From: Tritrichomonas musculus
Lineage: Eukaryota; Parabasalia; Tritrichomonadida; Tritrichomonadidae
Assembly (NCBI GenBank): GCA_039105265.1
Contig: JAPFFF010000092.1
Span: 1-64,000, forward strand
Length of the DNA: 64,000 bases
Direction of reading: 5' to 3'
This document shows, one piece after another, positions 9,706 to 19,600 of the stretch. Numbering within the stretch: position 1 is the stretch's first letter; each line of letters opens with the position of its first letter. Position numbers and translations under genes: made by a program. Under the pieces are notes generated by a model that worked only from the letters and a program-made list of their open reading frames with translations, ran no database searches and was not told the origin of the DNA.

Positions 9706-11574
9706 ATGTTGGATATTATACGCGATGGTTCAGAATTACCTGATATTCCGATGGATCCATATATGAGAACAGTTCAAAAAACAACAGATTTATCTCCAAT
9801 TCTTGATTGGTGCAATAAAGAAACTAGTTCTCTACCAGCCATCGAATTTAGTAGTGAATTTGACGATCCAGATAAATTAGTCATAACAATTAATGGTGCG
9901 ATGGATATTTGTAATAGATTTAGGAGTTCTTTAAAACCAACATTTAAAGCAATAACTACAAGAATTAATGAAATAAATAATGAATATATTTCAAAGAATG
10001 AATTAGTTAGAGATGATATAATTGATGTTGTTGGTAAATTTGTTAATGGAGAAGTTCATCTCGAGGCTGAAGACCAGATAACAGACGGCACAATTAAAGC
10101 AAGATTTTTGGTCCAAAAAGTTAGTGAATATAATGATGTTGATTATGAAGAAAATCATATAACTATCAATATTACTGGCGGAATTACTGATTACCAAGGA
10201 ACAGATGATTTCCCTAGCTGCGTCATGAATAATAAATCATTTATCATATCAAATCCTCATAATCTTAGGGTTAGTGGAATACAAATTAAAGAAAATACAT
10301 GTTCGAGACATATGGAATTTACAATAAATGATTTAGCATATACTTGTGATATAAATGCTTTGCATAACAAGATTGATTCAATAAATGATTTTGCAAATTC
10401 AAATAATAAAGAAATATCAAACATAATAAATAATGTCGTATCAAAAAATGAATTGACTAGAGAAGATACTATTGATGTTGTTGCAGAAACAGATGGCTCA
10501 ACAATTACTTTAACTGCTGAAGATACCATAAGTGAAGGCATGATAGTGTTTAAAATATATTTTGCTAATGCTCAAAAGAATTGCTATTTCAAGTTTGAAA
10601 ATGGGGATATAACAGAATATAAAGGGGTCACAGAAAATATAACATTAGGGAATGTTGTCATAAAACCTCTGGCCAGAAGTGAAGAATTTAGGGCCGCATG
10701 GTTAAATAGTTATGAAAAGAATGACAATACTATTACCATACAAAATACTCATACATCCAAGATTTCAGGGGTTATTGTTCAAGGAAATTCATGCATGAGA
10801 AATATGACATTTACAACAAATGATTTAGCATATACTTGTGATATAGATGCATTACATAAAAATATTGATGCCCTAGCTGCTAATTCACATTATAATGATG
10901 CGGCAATGACATCTACATTAGATGATTTTCCGACTGTTGATGAAGTAAATGCTGCCTTAGATGAAATAAAAAATAGTATGGTAAATATGGATAATTTGTA
11001 TACTAAAGAAGAAGTGGATGCTAAATATAGAAGCAAAAATGATTTGATATATAAAGATGCTGTCGATGTGCCTTTTGAAAATGTCTTAGATAGTGAAGGA
11101 AGGTGGGAAGCCAAAATAAAAATGACTAGGGGAACTCATCTTGTTGGAACGATTACTGATGAGGCTGGCGTGGTCAAGAATTTTGATATAATGTTTGATT
11201 ATGATGAAGATGTCCCTGAGAATACCGAGATATATGTCAATATAGAAATTGACGGAAAAAATTATTACGTAAATTATTATGAAAATGAGACTGATGATTG
11301 GCGCTTTTTTATCGAAAGCGAAACAGGATATTTAGATACCAAATTAACACTAGCGGAAAAAATAAATAAACAAGATGAAATAGCATTGAAAACAGATAAT
11401 CGAATCGATTTAGAGAAAACATTAGAGAATGCAATGGTTGAATTCATCAAAAATGATAGATATAAGAATATTACTGATAATCCAAAAACATATATTGGTT
11501 ATTTCTATTATGTTAATGGAGAATTTGAAATCAGATTTAATTTATTCCAAGAAATTATGATGACAAATATATGA
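9706..11574 (+). CDS. Second fibre-like protein of the Polinton-like block
   Basis: Encodes 622 residues with three internal modules. Each opens with SKN(E/D)L and an IDVV or VDVP strand: residue 96, residue 246 and residue 443. The first two modules are clearly homologous. Each has an E-D-x-I-(T/S)-(D/E)-G strand, an (I/T)I-x-N-x-H...(S)G(I/V)x(I/V) strand, and ends with the motif NDLAYTCDI(N/D)ALH. Short helical linkers such as NKIDSIND and KNIDALAAN follow. The third module is more distant. Repeated beta-rich modules joined by helical linkers are typical of trimeric fibres. The sequence differs from the first fibre protein, so the block carries two different fibre-like genes. Function as a virion surface or receptor-binding protein is inferred from architecture only. 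Confidence 0.55.
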   Translation: MLDIIRDGSELPDIPMDPYMRTVQKTTDLSPILDWCNKETSSLPAIEFSSEFDDPDKLVITINGAMDICNRFRSSLKPTFKAITTRINEINNEYISKNELVRDDIIDVVGKFVNGEVHLEAEDQITDGTIKARFLVQKVSEYNDVDYEENHITINITGGITDYQGTDDFPSCVMNNKSFIISNPHNLRVSGIQIKENTCSRHMEFTINDLAYTCDINALHNKIDSINDFANSNNKEISNIINNVVSKNELTREDTIDVVAETDGSTITLTAEDTISEGMIVFKIYFANAQKNCYFKFENGDITEYKGVTENITLGNVVIKPLARSEEFRAAWLNSYEKNDNTITIQNTHTSKISGVIVQGNSCMRNMTFTTNDLAYTCDIDALHKNIDALAANSHYNDAAMTSTLDDFPTVDEVNAALDEIKNSMVNMDNLYTKEEVDAKYRSKNDLIYKDAVDVPFENVLDSEGRWEAKIKMTRGTHLVGTITDEAGVVKNFDIMFDYDEDVPENTEIYVNIEIDGKNYYVNYYENETDDWRFFIESETGYLDTKLTLAEKINKQDEIALKTDNRIDLEKTLENAMVEFIKNDRYKNITDNPKTYIGYFYYVNGEFEIRFNLFQEIMMTNI

Positions 11575-12293
11575 TTTTACAATATGAGTCTGGTGATGGT
11601 GAATGGTGTATTGTTTTGTTATTGAACATATCATTAAACTCTGGAACATTCATCACATTTTCGAAAGAGGGAGAATTTAAATATAGAATCGTGAAAGATT
11701 TAACCATTGAAACAGTCTATGATGAAAAATATCAAACTAAAGTTTTAAAAGTTTCTTGTACATTTGAACCATTTAGACATATTGGTTCGTCTGTTGATGA
11801 TTATTTAGAAGACATAAATGGTTATTCTGATATTAAATATTTCAAAGTTGTTAGATCAAATGACAAATATCCTGTGGATGATATTCTTGGATTATTTATG
11901 GACTTCTTTGTTTCATTCAAGAATCATAAAGATGAAGAAAATGAATGGAAAATATTTTATTCTGGCTTTGTTGATTGTGATATTCAATGGATTGATGATT
12001 TAACAGGAATCAATTATGATTCACACAAAAATATTTTGACTATTAGTACCGAGTTCGATTCTGATGCATATGAATTGTTAATAATATTTAAAGAGACAAG
12101 TGGTGAAAAACATTTTGTGAGAATTCTCCACGGATCAAAGATTGCTTTACTCGATGAAATATATGGATCAAAGAAAGTAAAAGTTGTTCAATATCAAGCT
12201 ACAGATTATAAATATGACTTTAATGTAAGAATGAATTTAGATCAATATCCAGAAGGACAGATTTACATTAAGCAATTAAAATGGAATGAGTAA
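11571..12293 (+). CDS. Hypothetical frame after the second fibre gene
   Basis: A 240-residue frame lies immediately downstream of the second fibre-like gene. It is rich in beta-type alternation, aromatic residues and Asp/Glu, with segments such as DGEWCIVLLLNISL near the start and a YDFNVRMNLDQYPEGQIYIKQLKW end. There are no enzyme motifs, no signal peptide and no membrane segment. The stop is TAA followed by AAA. The composition matches the preceding fibre protein, so it probably belongs to the same structural set. It could be a fibre tip domain, but it is not recognised as a known family. It is the last recognisable frame of the Polinton-like block. Confidence 0.5.
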   Translation: MILQYESGDGEWCIVLLLNISLNSGTFITFSKEGEFKYRIVKDLTIETVYDEKYQTKVLKVSCTFEPFRHIGSSVDDYLEDINGYSDIKYFKVVRSNDKYPVDDILGLFMDFFVSFKNHKDEENEWKIFYSGFVDCDIQWIDDLTGINYDSHKNILTISTEFDSDAYELLIIFKETSGEKHFVRILHGSKIALLDEIYGSKKVKVVQYQATDYKYDFNVRMNLDQYPEGQIYIKQLKWNE

Positions 12294-12747
12294 AAAATTC
12301 TATAGGGATTGGTGTTTGTTCTTCAGCTGGATTGAGCGTCGGGTACATTTCAATCATTATAAAACAACTTCTTGATTCGAAGGGATTATCTTGACGGAAT
12401 CTTCAAGAAATACATTTTTTTGTGTCAAAATAATTTTTACAACGAGACGATAAAAGTATGAGTTTCGAATTTTTTTGTTGCGAACTTTTTGAATTATCGA
12501 GGTGGTTGGAGCTTTTTGAAGGCTATGGGGGCTTCCAAAGGCTCCAATTGGCTGTAAAATGGGCTTAAGTATAGGCTTGGCGATAGCGGAGCCTATACTA
12601 TACTACTTTCAAAACAGAACAAATATGCAATAAAAAACTTTATATTATAATTAATATACTTTTATATTTTTATCAACCAACAACATCCAAATAAAAAGTT
12701 ATTATCAATATATAAATGCCCTTTTTTGGACTTTTACTTTTAAAAAA
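12294..12747. other. Non-coding stretch with inverted repeats
   Basis: No gene is seen. The stretch is richer in G and C than what follows. It contains a perfect 10-bp inverted repeat around 12570-12601 (arms AGTATAGGCT / AGCCTATACT, 12-base loop) and a looser one around 12504-12547 (TTGGAGC / GCTCCAA). These could be end structures of the Polinton-like block or of the mariner relic that follows. No partner sequence was found elsewhere in the window. Confidence 0.4.
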
Positions 12748-13446
12748 ATGGAGCAAATGTATTGCATCAAACATTTGAAACTCCTGGGATATCAAGTCAA
12801 TGAAATCATAGACCAATTATAGAATTGGTTTGGGGACTAGAGTCTTAGTAGAACTCAGGTTTATTATCTGATAGGTGAGTTCAATAGAGGGCGTACATAT
12901 CTTTTTGATGCCACTCGTTCAGTACGACCTCGATATACATATATTGATGATGAAATTATCGCATGAATAAGAATTGATCCTTATGCTTCTTGCAGAGAGA
13001 TTGCATTCATGGTAGGATCAAGAGGAGCTACAGTATTCCACAGGTTGACTGAATTAGGATATAAAAATTATTTATTAACTTGTATTCCACATCAATTAAA
13101 TAATGCACAGAATTAGTTGAGGCTCGAAATGTCAAAGATAATGATCCAGGAGCTCAATTATTTGAAGCATGATAAATCTAAATACATATGCACAGGTGAT
13201 GATACATAGTGCAAATATTATTTCGATCATAAAAGGAAATGGGCTGTTAGTTCAGATGATTTAGATGAGAGAACAAGACCAAGTAATTTTGAGAAGAAAA
13301 TAATGATTGTCATTTTTATTGGTATAAATGGTCTAGCCATTCTTGATTTGGTCCCTAACAGACAATCTCTAACATCAGATTATTTCATAAATAATAACTT
13401 AAAACAGTCATTGTTTGCTAATAAATTGGTTTCAATATTAAAATAA
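12748..13446 (+). pseudogene. Tc1/mariner-family transposase relic
   Basis: One frame starting at ATG 12748 reads as the N-terminal and middle part of a Tc1/mariner transposase. It shows a helix-turn-helix-like start, a DPYASCREIAFMVG...TVFHRLTELGY region and an IPHQLN segment. It then has the first catalytic Asp in a TGDD motif near 13198, and a region ending IGINGLAILDLVPN, which matches the family's 'G..(I/L)..(L/P).' strand. Five in-frame stops (three before the TGDD, two of TAG type replacing likely Gln or Trp codons) show that it is dead. The frame ends at 13446 before the second and third catalytic Asp, so the 3' third is also missing. No terminal inverted repeats are visible. Mariners are well known in Trichomonas. 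Confidence 0.75.
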
Positions 13447-13479
13447 ACTATTTATTTTGATTGTCTTCTTTGAATTTTA

Positions 13480-13765
13480 TTTTTTAGTTCTCATTCGTTC
13501 GAGAATAATTTTATTCATATTTTTTATTCTTTTCAATAAGTTATCAGTTATTACAATGACATCTCTTGTTTCTTTGTCATCAGGAATTTTTTGAATAATT
13601 TTCTAAAACAGCTCCTCCATTATCGTTTAGATAAAAGCGATAAATTATTTTTTTCAGATTCACTTATGGTCGCAATCACTGAAAATTCGTTTAACATCTT
13701 TTGGCATCAGATTGTCTTTTGGTTTACATTCAAAATCAGAAAAGTAATAAAAGAATTGTCATGAA
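13480..13765 (-). pseudogene. Decayed coding fragment, family unknown
   Basis: Read on the minus strand, this stretch contains successive pieces of protein-like sequence that together look like the remains of one gene. They include a piece with FSDFECKPKD and KRIFSDCDHK and one with IPDDKETRDVIVITDN. Amino-acid composition and codon choice look coding, unlike the surrounding AT-rich DNA. I do not recognise the family. Confidence 0.35.
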
Positions 13766-13964
13766 AAGTGGTCGTTTAGAGCGGTTTTCAGGACAATTTA
13801 TTAACTACCCGCAATTAAATTTCCAAAATAGAAATTAATTTGTCTTTTTTTGTATATAAAAATTCGGCTTTTGCATTTCTCTGCTTTTTTATCACCTTTT
13901 GGTCATAATTCGTGATAAAAACATATATTTTTTAGATAAAAACCTGGAAAAATGAGGTGTCGCA

Positions 13965-14100
13965 CTAAAAATAAACGTATTTTTACAACGATATCGAATT
14001 GTTAAGTACTCGTGAGAAGCCTTTCACGAAGCCATCAACGGCTCTGTAAGGTGGTGTGGAAGCATTTTTGCTGAAAAACCCCTTACCATATACTTCTCAG
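13965..14100. other. Short structured, GC-richer stretch
   Basis: This stretch stands out from the surrounding sequence by its higher G+C. It holds several short possible stems: CGTGA/TCACG near 14009-14026, CCATC/GGTGG near 14032-14056, and AGC/GCT around a T run near 14063-14074. It has no open frame of note. It could be a small structured RNA or an end piece of a lost transposon. It does not fold as a tRNA by eye. Confidence 0.2.
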
Positions 14101-14169
14101 TAAATCAACTTTTTCTATACAAATTTATAACTTTTTAAAAATAAAATGAAAGAAATACTCAAATAATAA

Positions 14170-14334
14170 AAAAAGCAATATAAATGGTCATCTGGAGAAT
14201 ATTGTTTATTATTTAATTGTTACAGGTTTACAAATGATCATATTACTCAATAATTGATGATATTTAATCATCGAACACCAAATTCAACAAGAACAAGAAT
14301 TTCATATTTTAGACGTAATAGGAAATTAAATTAA
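14170..14334 (+). pseudogene. Possible Myb-like coding relic
   Basis: One frame, interrupted by a single stop, reads KQYKWSSGEYCLLF...RFTND and then FNHRTPNSTRTRISYFRRNR. The second piece resembles the recognition-helix end (R-N-x-x-Q-C-R-x-R-(W/Y)) of the Myb domains that are numerous in trichomonads, but key Trp positions are not clear. It is treated as a coding relic with a weak family suggestion. Confidence 0.25.
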
Positions 14335-14942
14335 TAAGTTGTTATTTCTCTAATTGCTTATAAAATTGTTAAAATTTCCATTTTTTTATAAAAAAAATAA
14401 TATTGAAAAAGTTTTTCTCTTCATTTTTTTGAATCATTTTTAATCGTTTTCAAAGGCATCTTGAAAAATTTAATTTTTATCTTCATATATTAAGTTAAAC
14501 AATATTTTACAGATATCCTGTACTTTATTCAGATATATATTATGTGTATATTTATATTTGATATTTCTAATATTAAAATATAATTAAAATCAAGCGTCTC
14601 AATAGCCTCGTTTTTAAAAATGAAAAATGATTTTTTTCAAAAATTAAGATTTTTAAATAGAAATTTCTAAATGAAAATTATGCTATTGAAGATTAAATTG
14701 ATATATTCATTCGTTTAAACACATAAAATTTGAAGGTTGCCAAATATGATATTTTTTATCTGCTTTTTCAAGTTAAATAGAAATCAGCTTATTTAAGAAT
14801 TCATACCAAGCATGACTTAATGGTATTTAAAAAATATCAAAATTTTAAAAATTTAATGGTAAAAAGTTTGTTGAAAAATTGAGAGCTAGCTAAAAATAGA
14901 GTCGGAGTGGTTTTACCGTAGATAATTCATTTATGGAATATT
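14335..14942. other. AT-rich non-coding DNA
   Basis: I see no gene, clear repeat or promoter-linked frame here, only A/T runs and short random frames. Confidence 0.5.
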
Positions 14943-15058
14943 GGTGAGAATAAGAAATAATAGATGAGATAGGTGAGAATAAGAAATAATAAATGAGATA
15001 GGTGAGAATAAGAAATAATAGATGAGATAGGTGAGAATGAGAAATAATAGATGAGAAA
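14943..15058 (+). repeat. Tandem repeat, 29 bp x 4
   Basis: Four copies of a 29-base unit beginning GGTGAGAATAAGAAATAATA start at 14943, 14972, 15001 and 15030, with single-base differences. They lie in otherwise plain AT-rich DNA. Confidence 0.85.
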
Positions 15059-15957
15059 AATGATGATATATAATATTAAATGGCAAGGGGAAAAAAGAAA
15101 AAAATAATACTTATTAAAATTATCATTTAATCTGTAATTAATATTTACAAATTCAGAGCAACCAAAAAGAAGAAAATCTTATAAAAATCTTAAAATATAA
15201 ATATATTTCAAAAAAAAATTAATAATTATGCGTAAAATCAAGTAAATGCTTAACAGCCGTTTACAATTAGTTTACAATTTTATACAAACCTTGATTTTTC
15301 TTTCACTAAAAGAGAAAAAAACAATATTACTAATATAATTTAAAACACTAATTTATGTAGAATAATCTAATGCACTTGTATCTTTGTTTTTTTTACATAA
15401 GTTTTATAACATTCATGAGAATTTGCATATTAATAAATTGCTTTATTCAAAATATAAAAACGTAAATATACGTAAAAAATGATGGAGAATATTATGTGAG
15501 ATGGTAGAGATTTTTTATTTAAGCATATTGGTGATTAATCTGAATATCATGAAAAAAGCATTGATTTCTAAAATTGCGTTTTTGCTTATGATATTATGAA
15601 GCCTTGCATAAAATTTGGTGCTCTACAATGCCAGTATGCTATTTTTTTCCCCCTATTGATGCTAAAAATAATTTAATTTAATATGTTTCCTAAAAATGGT
15701 ATTTAACAGTGAAAATTATACTAATATAAACTTTATCAATTGCTGATAAATATATGTTTCTTTGGGATTTTTCTTGCTTAAATGCTGCGGCACTTCACAT
15801 TTTTTTCTTACTTTTGTGATATGAACTTTGAAAAAAACTCACCTTGGAATTTTTTTTTTTAAAAAAACTCACCTTCAAAATTTTTTTTTTTAAAAAACTC
15901 ACTTGTGATGTGAAAAAAGTTTTAAAAATAAAAAAGTCCCTCAATTTAGCATATTTA
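15059..15957. repeat. AT-rich non-coding DNA with a short direct repeat
   Basis: No gene is seen. Near 15834-15903 a unit of about 37 bases (A run, ACTCACCTT or ACTCACTT, then a T run) is present two and a half times. The last bases before 15958 form the left flank of the first satellite-carrying element. Confidence 0.5.
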
Positions 15958-16634
15958 TCTTAATATAATAAAACAAAACCCCAAAAAAATAAGACCTGAA
16001 CTTATCCAGCCATCATATTGTTTTAAAATATTTTGGATAATAATTAATTTAAGTATATTATTATTTGCATTTGTAATAATAATTGTAAACTATTTTATTT
16101 CTTTTTGATTAAGATATTTTAATAAAAAAAATTTTCAGTTATTTTTTTCATAAAGCTCATAGAATTTAATTTTTTTATTTTTTTTTTTTTTTTAATTAAT
16201 TTATCAAAAAGAAATAAAATAGTTTAATCTCATAGTCAGATAAATTCCAGGATCAACTCAAATATAGTTATTCTTTTCTGAAGAACCTTCAAAAAGTGGA
16301 AATCATTCTGAAAAAATAATCAAATAAAAAAAATAATAAAATAATCTTTTTATGTTACAAAAATTTTTACCGATTCTTACCGCCAGCCGCGGGATCTCGA
16401 CTCGGCTTCGCTTCGTTCAGCCTCGCTCGACGTCCGCTAGGCGGTATGTAGTCTAAAAATTATGTAAAAATATAAAAAGATTTGTTTTTTTTTTTTCAAT
16501 TATTTTATTTAGATTATTTTTTCTGAATGATTTCCACTTTTTGAAGGTTCTTCAGAAAAGACTAACTATACTTTAGTTGATCAAAATTCCACAACCAGAT
16601 AATCCTACCGCCAGATAATATTATCTTAAATATT
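15958..16634 (+). other. Head of unit 1: nested inverted repeats around a GC-rich core
   Basis: The head is non-coding and conserved in all four units. A perfect 23-bp inverted repeat (16087-16109 / 16203-16225) encloses AT-rich DNA. A second inverted repeat of about 58 bp (16272-16329 / 16503-16561) encloses a 69-base GC-rich core (16378-16446) bounded by TACCGCC and GGCGGTA. That core is a sharp contrast to the 80%-AT surroundings. The arms contain CACTTTTTGAA, the same 11 bases as the arm of the tail hairpin. TACCGCCAG recurs near 16604, just before a 14-base palindrome AGATAATATTATCT and the first 23-bp repeat. Confidence 0.75.
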
Positions 16635-19600
16635 GACAAACATCGATGCTTACAACAGACAAACATCGATGCTAACAACAGATAAACATCGATGCTAACA
16701 ACAGATAAACATCGATGCTAACAACAGATAAACATCGATGCTTACAACAGACAAACATCGATGCTTACAACAGACAAACATCGATGCTAACAACAGATAA
16801 ACATCGATGCTTACAACAGACAAACATCGATGCTTACAACAGACAAACATCGATGCTAACAACAGATAAACATCGATGCTTACAACAGACAAACATCGAT
16901 GCTTACAACAGACAAACATCGATGCTAACAACAGATAAACATCGATGCTAACAACAGATAAACATCGATGCTAACAACAGATAAACATCGATACTAACAA
17001 CAGATAAACATCGATGCTAACAACAGATAAACATCGATACTAACAACAGATAAACATCGATGCTAACAACAGATAAACATCGATGCTAACAACAGATAAA
17101 CATCGATGCTAACAACAGATAAACATCGATGCTTACAACAGACAAACATCGATGCTAACAACAGATAAACATCGATGCTTACAACAGATAAACATCGATG
17201 CTAACAACAGATAAACATCGATGCTAACAACAGATAAACATCGATGCTTACAACAGACAAACATCGATGCTAACAACAGATAAACATCGATGCTAACAAC
17301 ATACAAACATCGATGCTAACAACAGATAAACATCGATGCTAACAACAGATAAACATCGATGCTTACAACAGACAAACATCGATGCTTACAACAGACAAAC
17401 ATCGATGCTAACAACAGATAAACATCGATGCTAACAACAGATAAACATCGATGCTAACAACATTCAAACATCGATGCTTACAACAGACAAACATCGATGC
17501 TAACAACAGATAAACATCGATGCTTACAACAGACAAACATCGATGCTAACAACAGATAAACATCGATGCTAACAACAGATAAACATCGATGCTTACAACA
17601 GACAAACATCGATGCTAACAACAGATAAACATCGATGCTTACAACAGACAAACATCGATGCTAACAACAGATAAACATCGATGCTAACAACAGATAAACA
17701 TCGATGCTAACAACAGATAAACATCGATGCTAACAACATTCAAACATCGATGCTTACAACAGACAAACATCGATACTAACAACAGATAAACATCGATGCT
17801 TACAACAGACAAACATCGATGCTAACAACAGATAAACATCGATGCTAACAACAGATAAACATCGATGCTAACAACAGATAAACATCGATGCTTACAACAG
17901 ACAAACATCGATGCTTACAACAGACAAACATCGATGCTAACAACAGATAAACATCGATGCTTACAACAGACAAACATCGATGCTTACAACAGACAAACAT
18001 CGATGCTAACAACAGATAAACATCGATGCTTACAACAGACAAACATCGATGCTAACAACAGATAAACATCGATGCTTACAACAGATAAACATCGATGCTA
18101 ACAACAGATAAACATCGATGCTAACAACAGATAAACATCGATGCTTACAACAGACAAACATCGATGCTTACAACAGACAAACATCGATGCTAACAACAGA
18201 TAAACATCGATGCTAACAACATACAAACATCGATGCTAACAACAGATAAACATCGATGCTAACAACAGATAAACATCGATGCTAACAACAGATAAACATC
18301 GATGCTAACAACAGATAAACATCGATGCTAACAACAGATAAACATCGATGCTAACAACAGATAAACATCGATGCTAACAACAGATAAACATCGATACTAA
18401 CAACAGATAAACATCGATGCTAACAACAGATAAACATCGATGCTAACAACAGATAAACATCGATGCTAACAACAGATAAACATCGATGCTAACAACAGAT
18501 AAACATCGATACTAACAACAGATAAACATCTATGCTAACAACATACAAACATCGATGCTAACAACAGATAAACATCGATGCTAACAACAGATAAACATCG
18601 ATGCTAACAACATTCAAACATCGATGCTTACAACAGACAAACATCGATGCTAACAACAGATAAACATCGATGCTTACAACAGACAAACATCGATGCTAAC
18701 AACAGATAAACATCGATGCTAACAACAGATAAACATCGATGCTTACAACAGACAAACATCGATGCTAACAACAGATAAACATCGATGCTTACAACAGACA
18801 AACATCGATGCTAACAACAGATAAACATCGATGCTAACAACAGATAAACATCGATGCTAACAACAGATAAACATCGATGCTAACAACATTCAAACATCGA
18901 TGCTTACAACAGACAAACATCGATACTAACAACAGATAAACATCGATGCTTACAACAGACAAACATCGATGCTAACAACAGATAAACATCGATGCTAACA
19001 ACAGATAAACATCGATGCTAACAACAGATAAACATCGATGCTTACAACAGACAAACATCGATGCTTACAACAGACAAACATCGATGCTAACAACAGATAA
19101 ACATCGATGCTTACAACAGACAAACATCGATGCTTACAACAGACAAACATCGATGCTAACAACAGATAAACATCGATGCTTACAACAGACAAACATCGAT
19201 GCTAACAACAGACAAACATCGATGCTTACAACAGATAAACATCGATGCTAACAACAGATAAACATCGATGCTAACAACAGATAAACATCGATGCTTACAA
19301 CAGACAAACATCGATACTAACAACAGATAAACATCGATGCTAACAACAGATAAACATCGATGCTAACAACAGATAAACATCGATGCTAACAACAGATAAA
19401 CATCGATGCTTACAACAGACAAACATCGATGCTAACAACAGATAAACATCGATGCTTACAACAGATAAACATCGATGCTTACAACAGACAAACATCGATG
19501 CTTACAACAGACAAACATCGATGCTAACAACAGATAAACATCGATGCTAACAACAGATAAACATCGATGCTAACAACATTCAAACATCGATGCTTACAAC

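Larger units (their letters stand above)
1..12293. mobile_element. Polinton/Maverick-like element, partial (tentative)
   Basis: The block holds five large or medium intronless reading frames packed closely on both strands. Two stops converge 8 bases apart and two ATGs diverge 14 bases apart. One or two of the products look like trimeric viral fibre proteins. Compact two-strand layout, viral-type structural proteins and a trichomonad host fit a Polinton/Maverick, a family known to be abundant in trichomonads. None of the family hallmarks (protein-primed DNA polymerase B, retroviral-type integrase, packaging ATPase, cysteine protease, capsid proteins) lies in the window, and no terminal inverted repeat could be identified. 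The family call is therefore inference. The element runs past the left edge and looks incomplete and broken here, at least by a MULE transposon lying inside it. The right limit given is the end of the last recognisable reading frame, not a mapped terminus. Confidence 0.45.

Noticed and set aside
16378-16446. tRNA or rRNA fragment in the GC-rich core of the head
   Set aside because: No cloverleaf or rRNA motif could be recognised. The core is bounded by its own inverted repeat.
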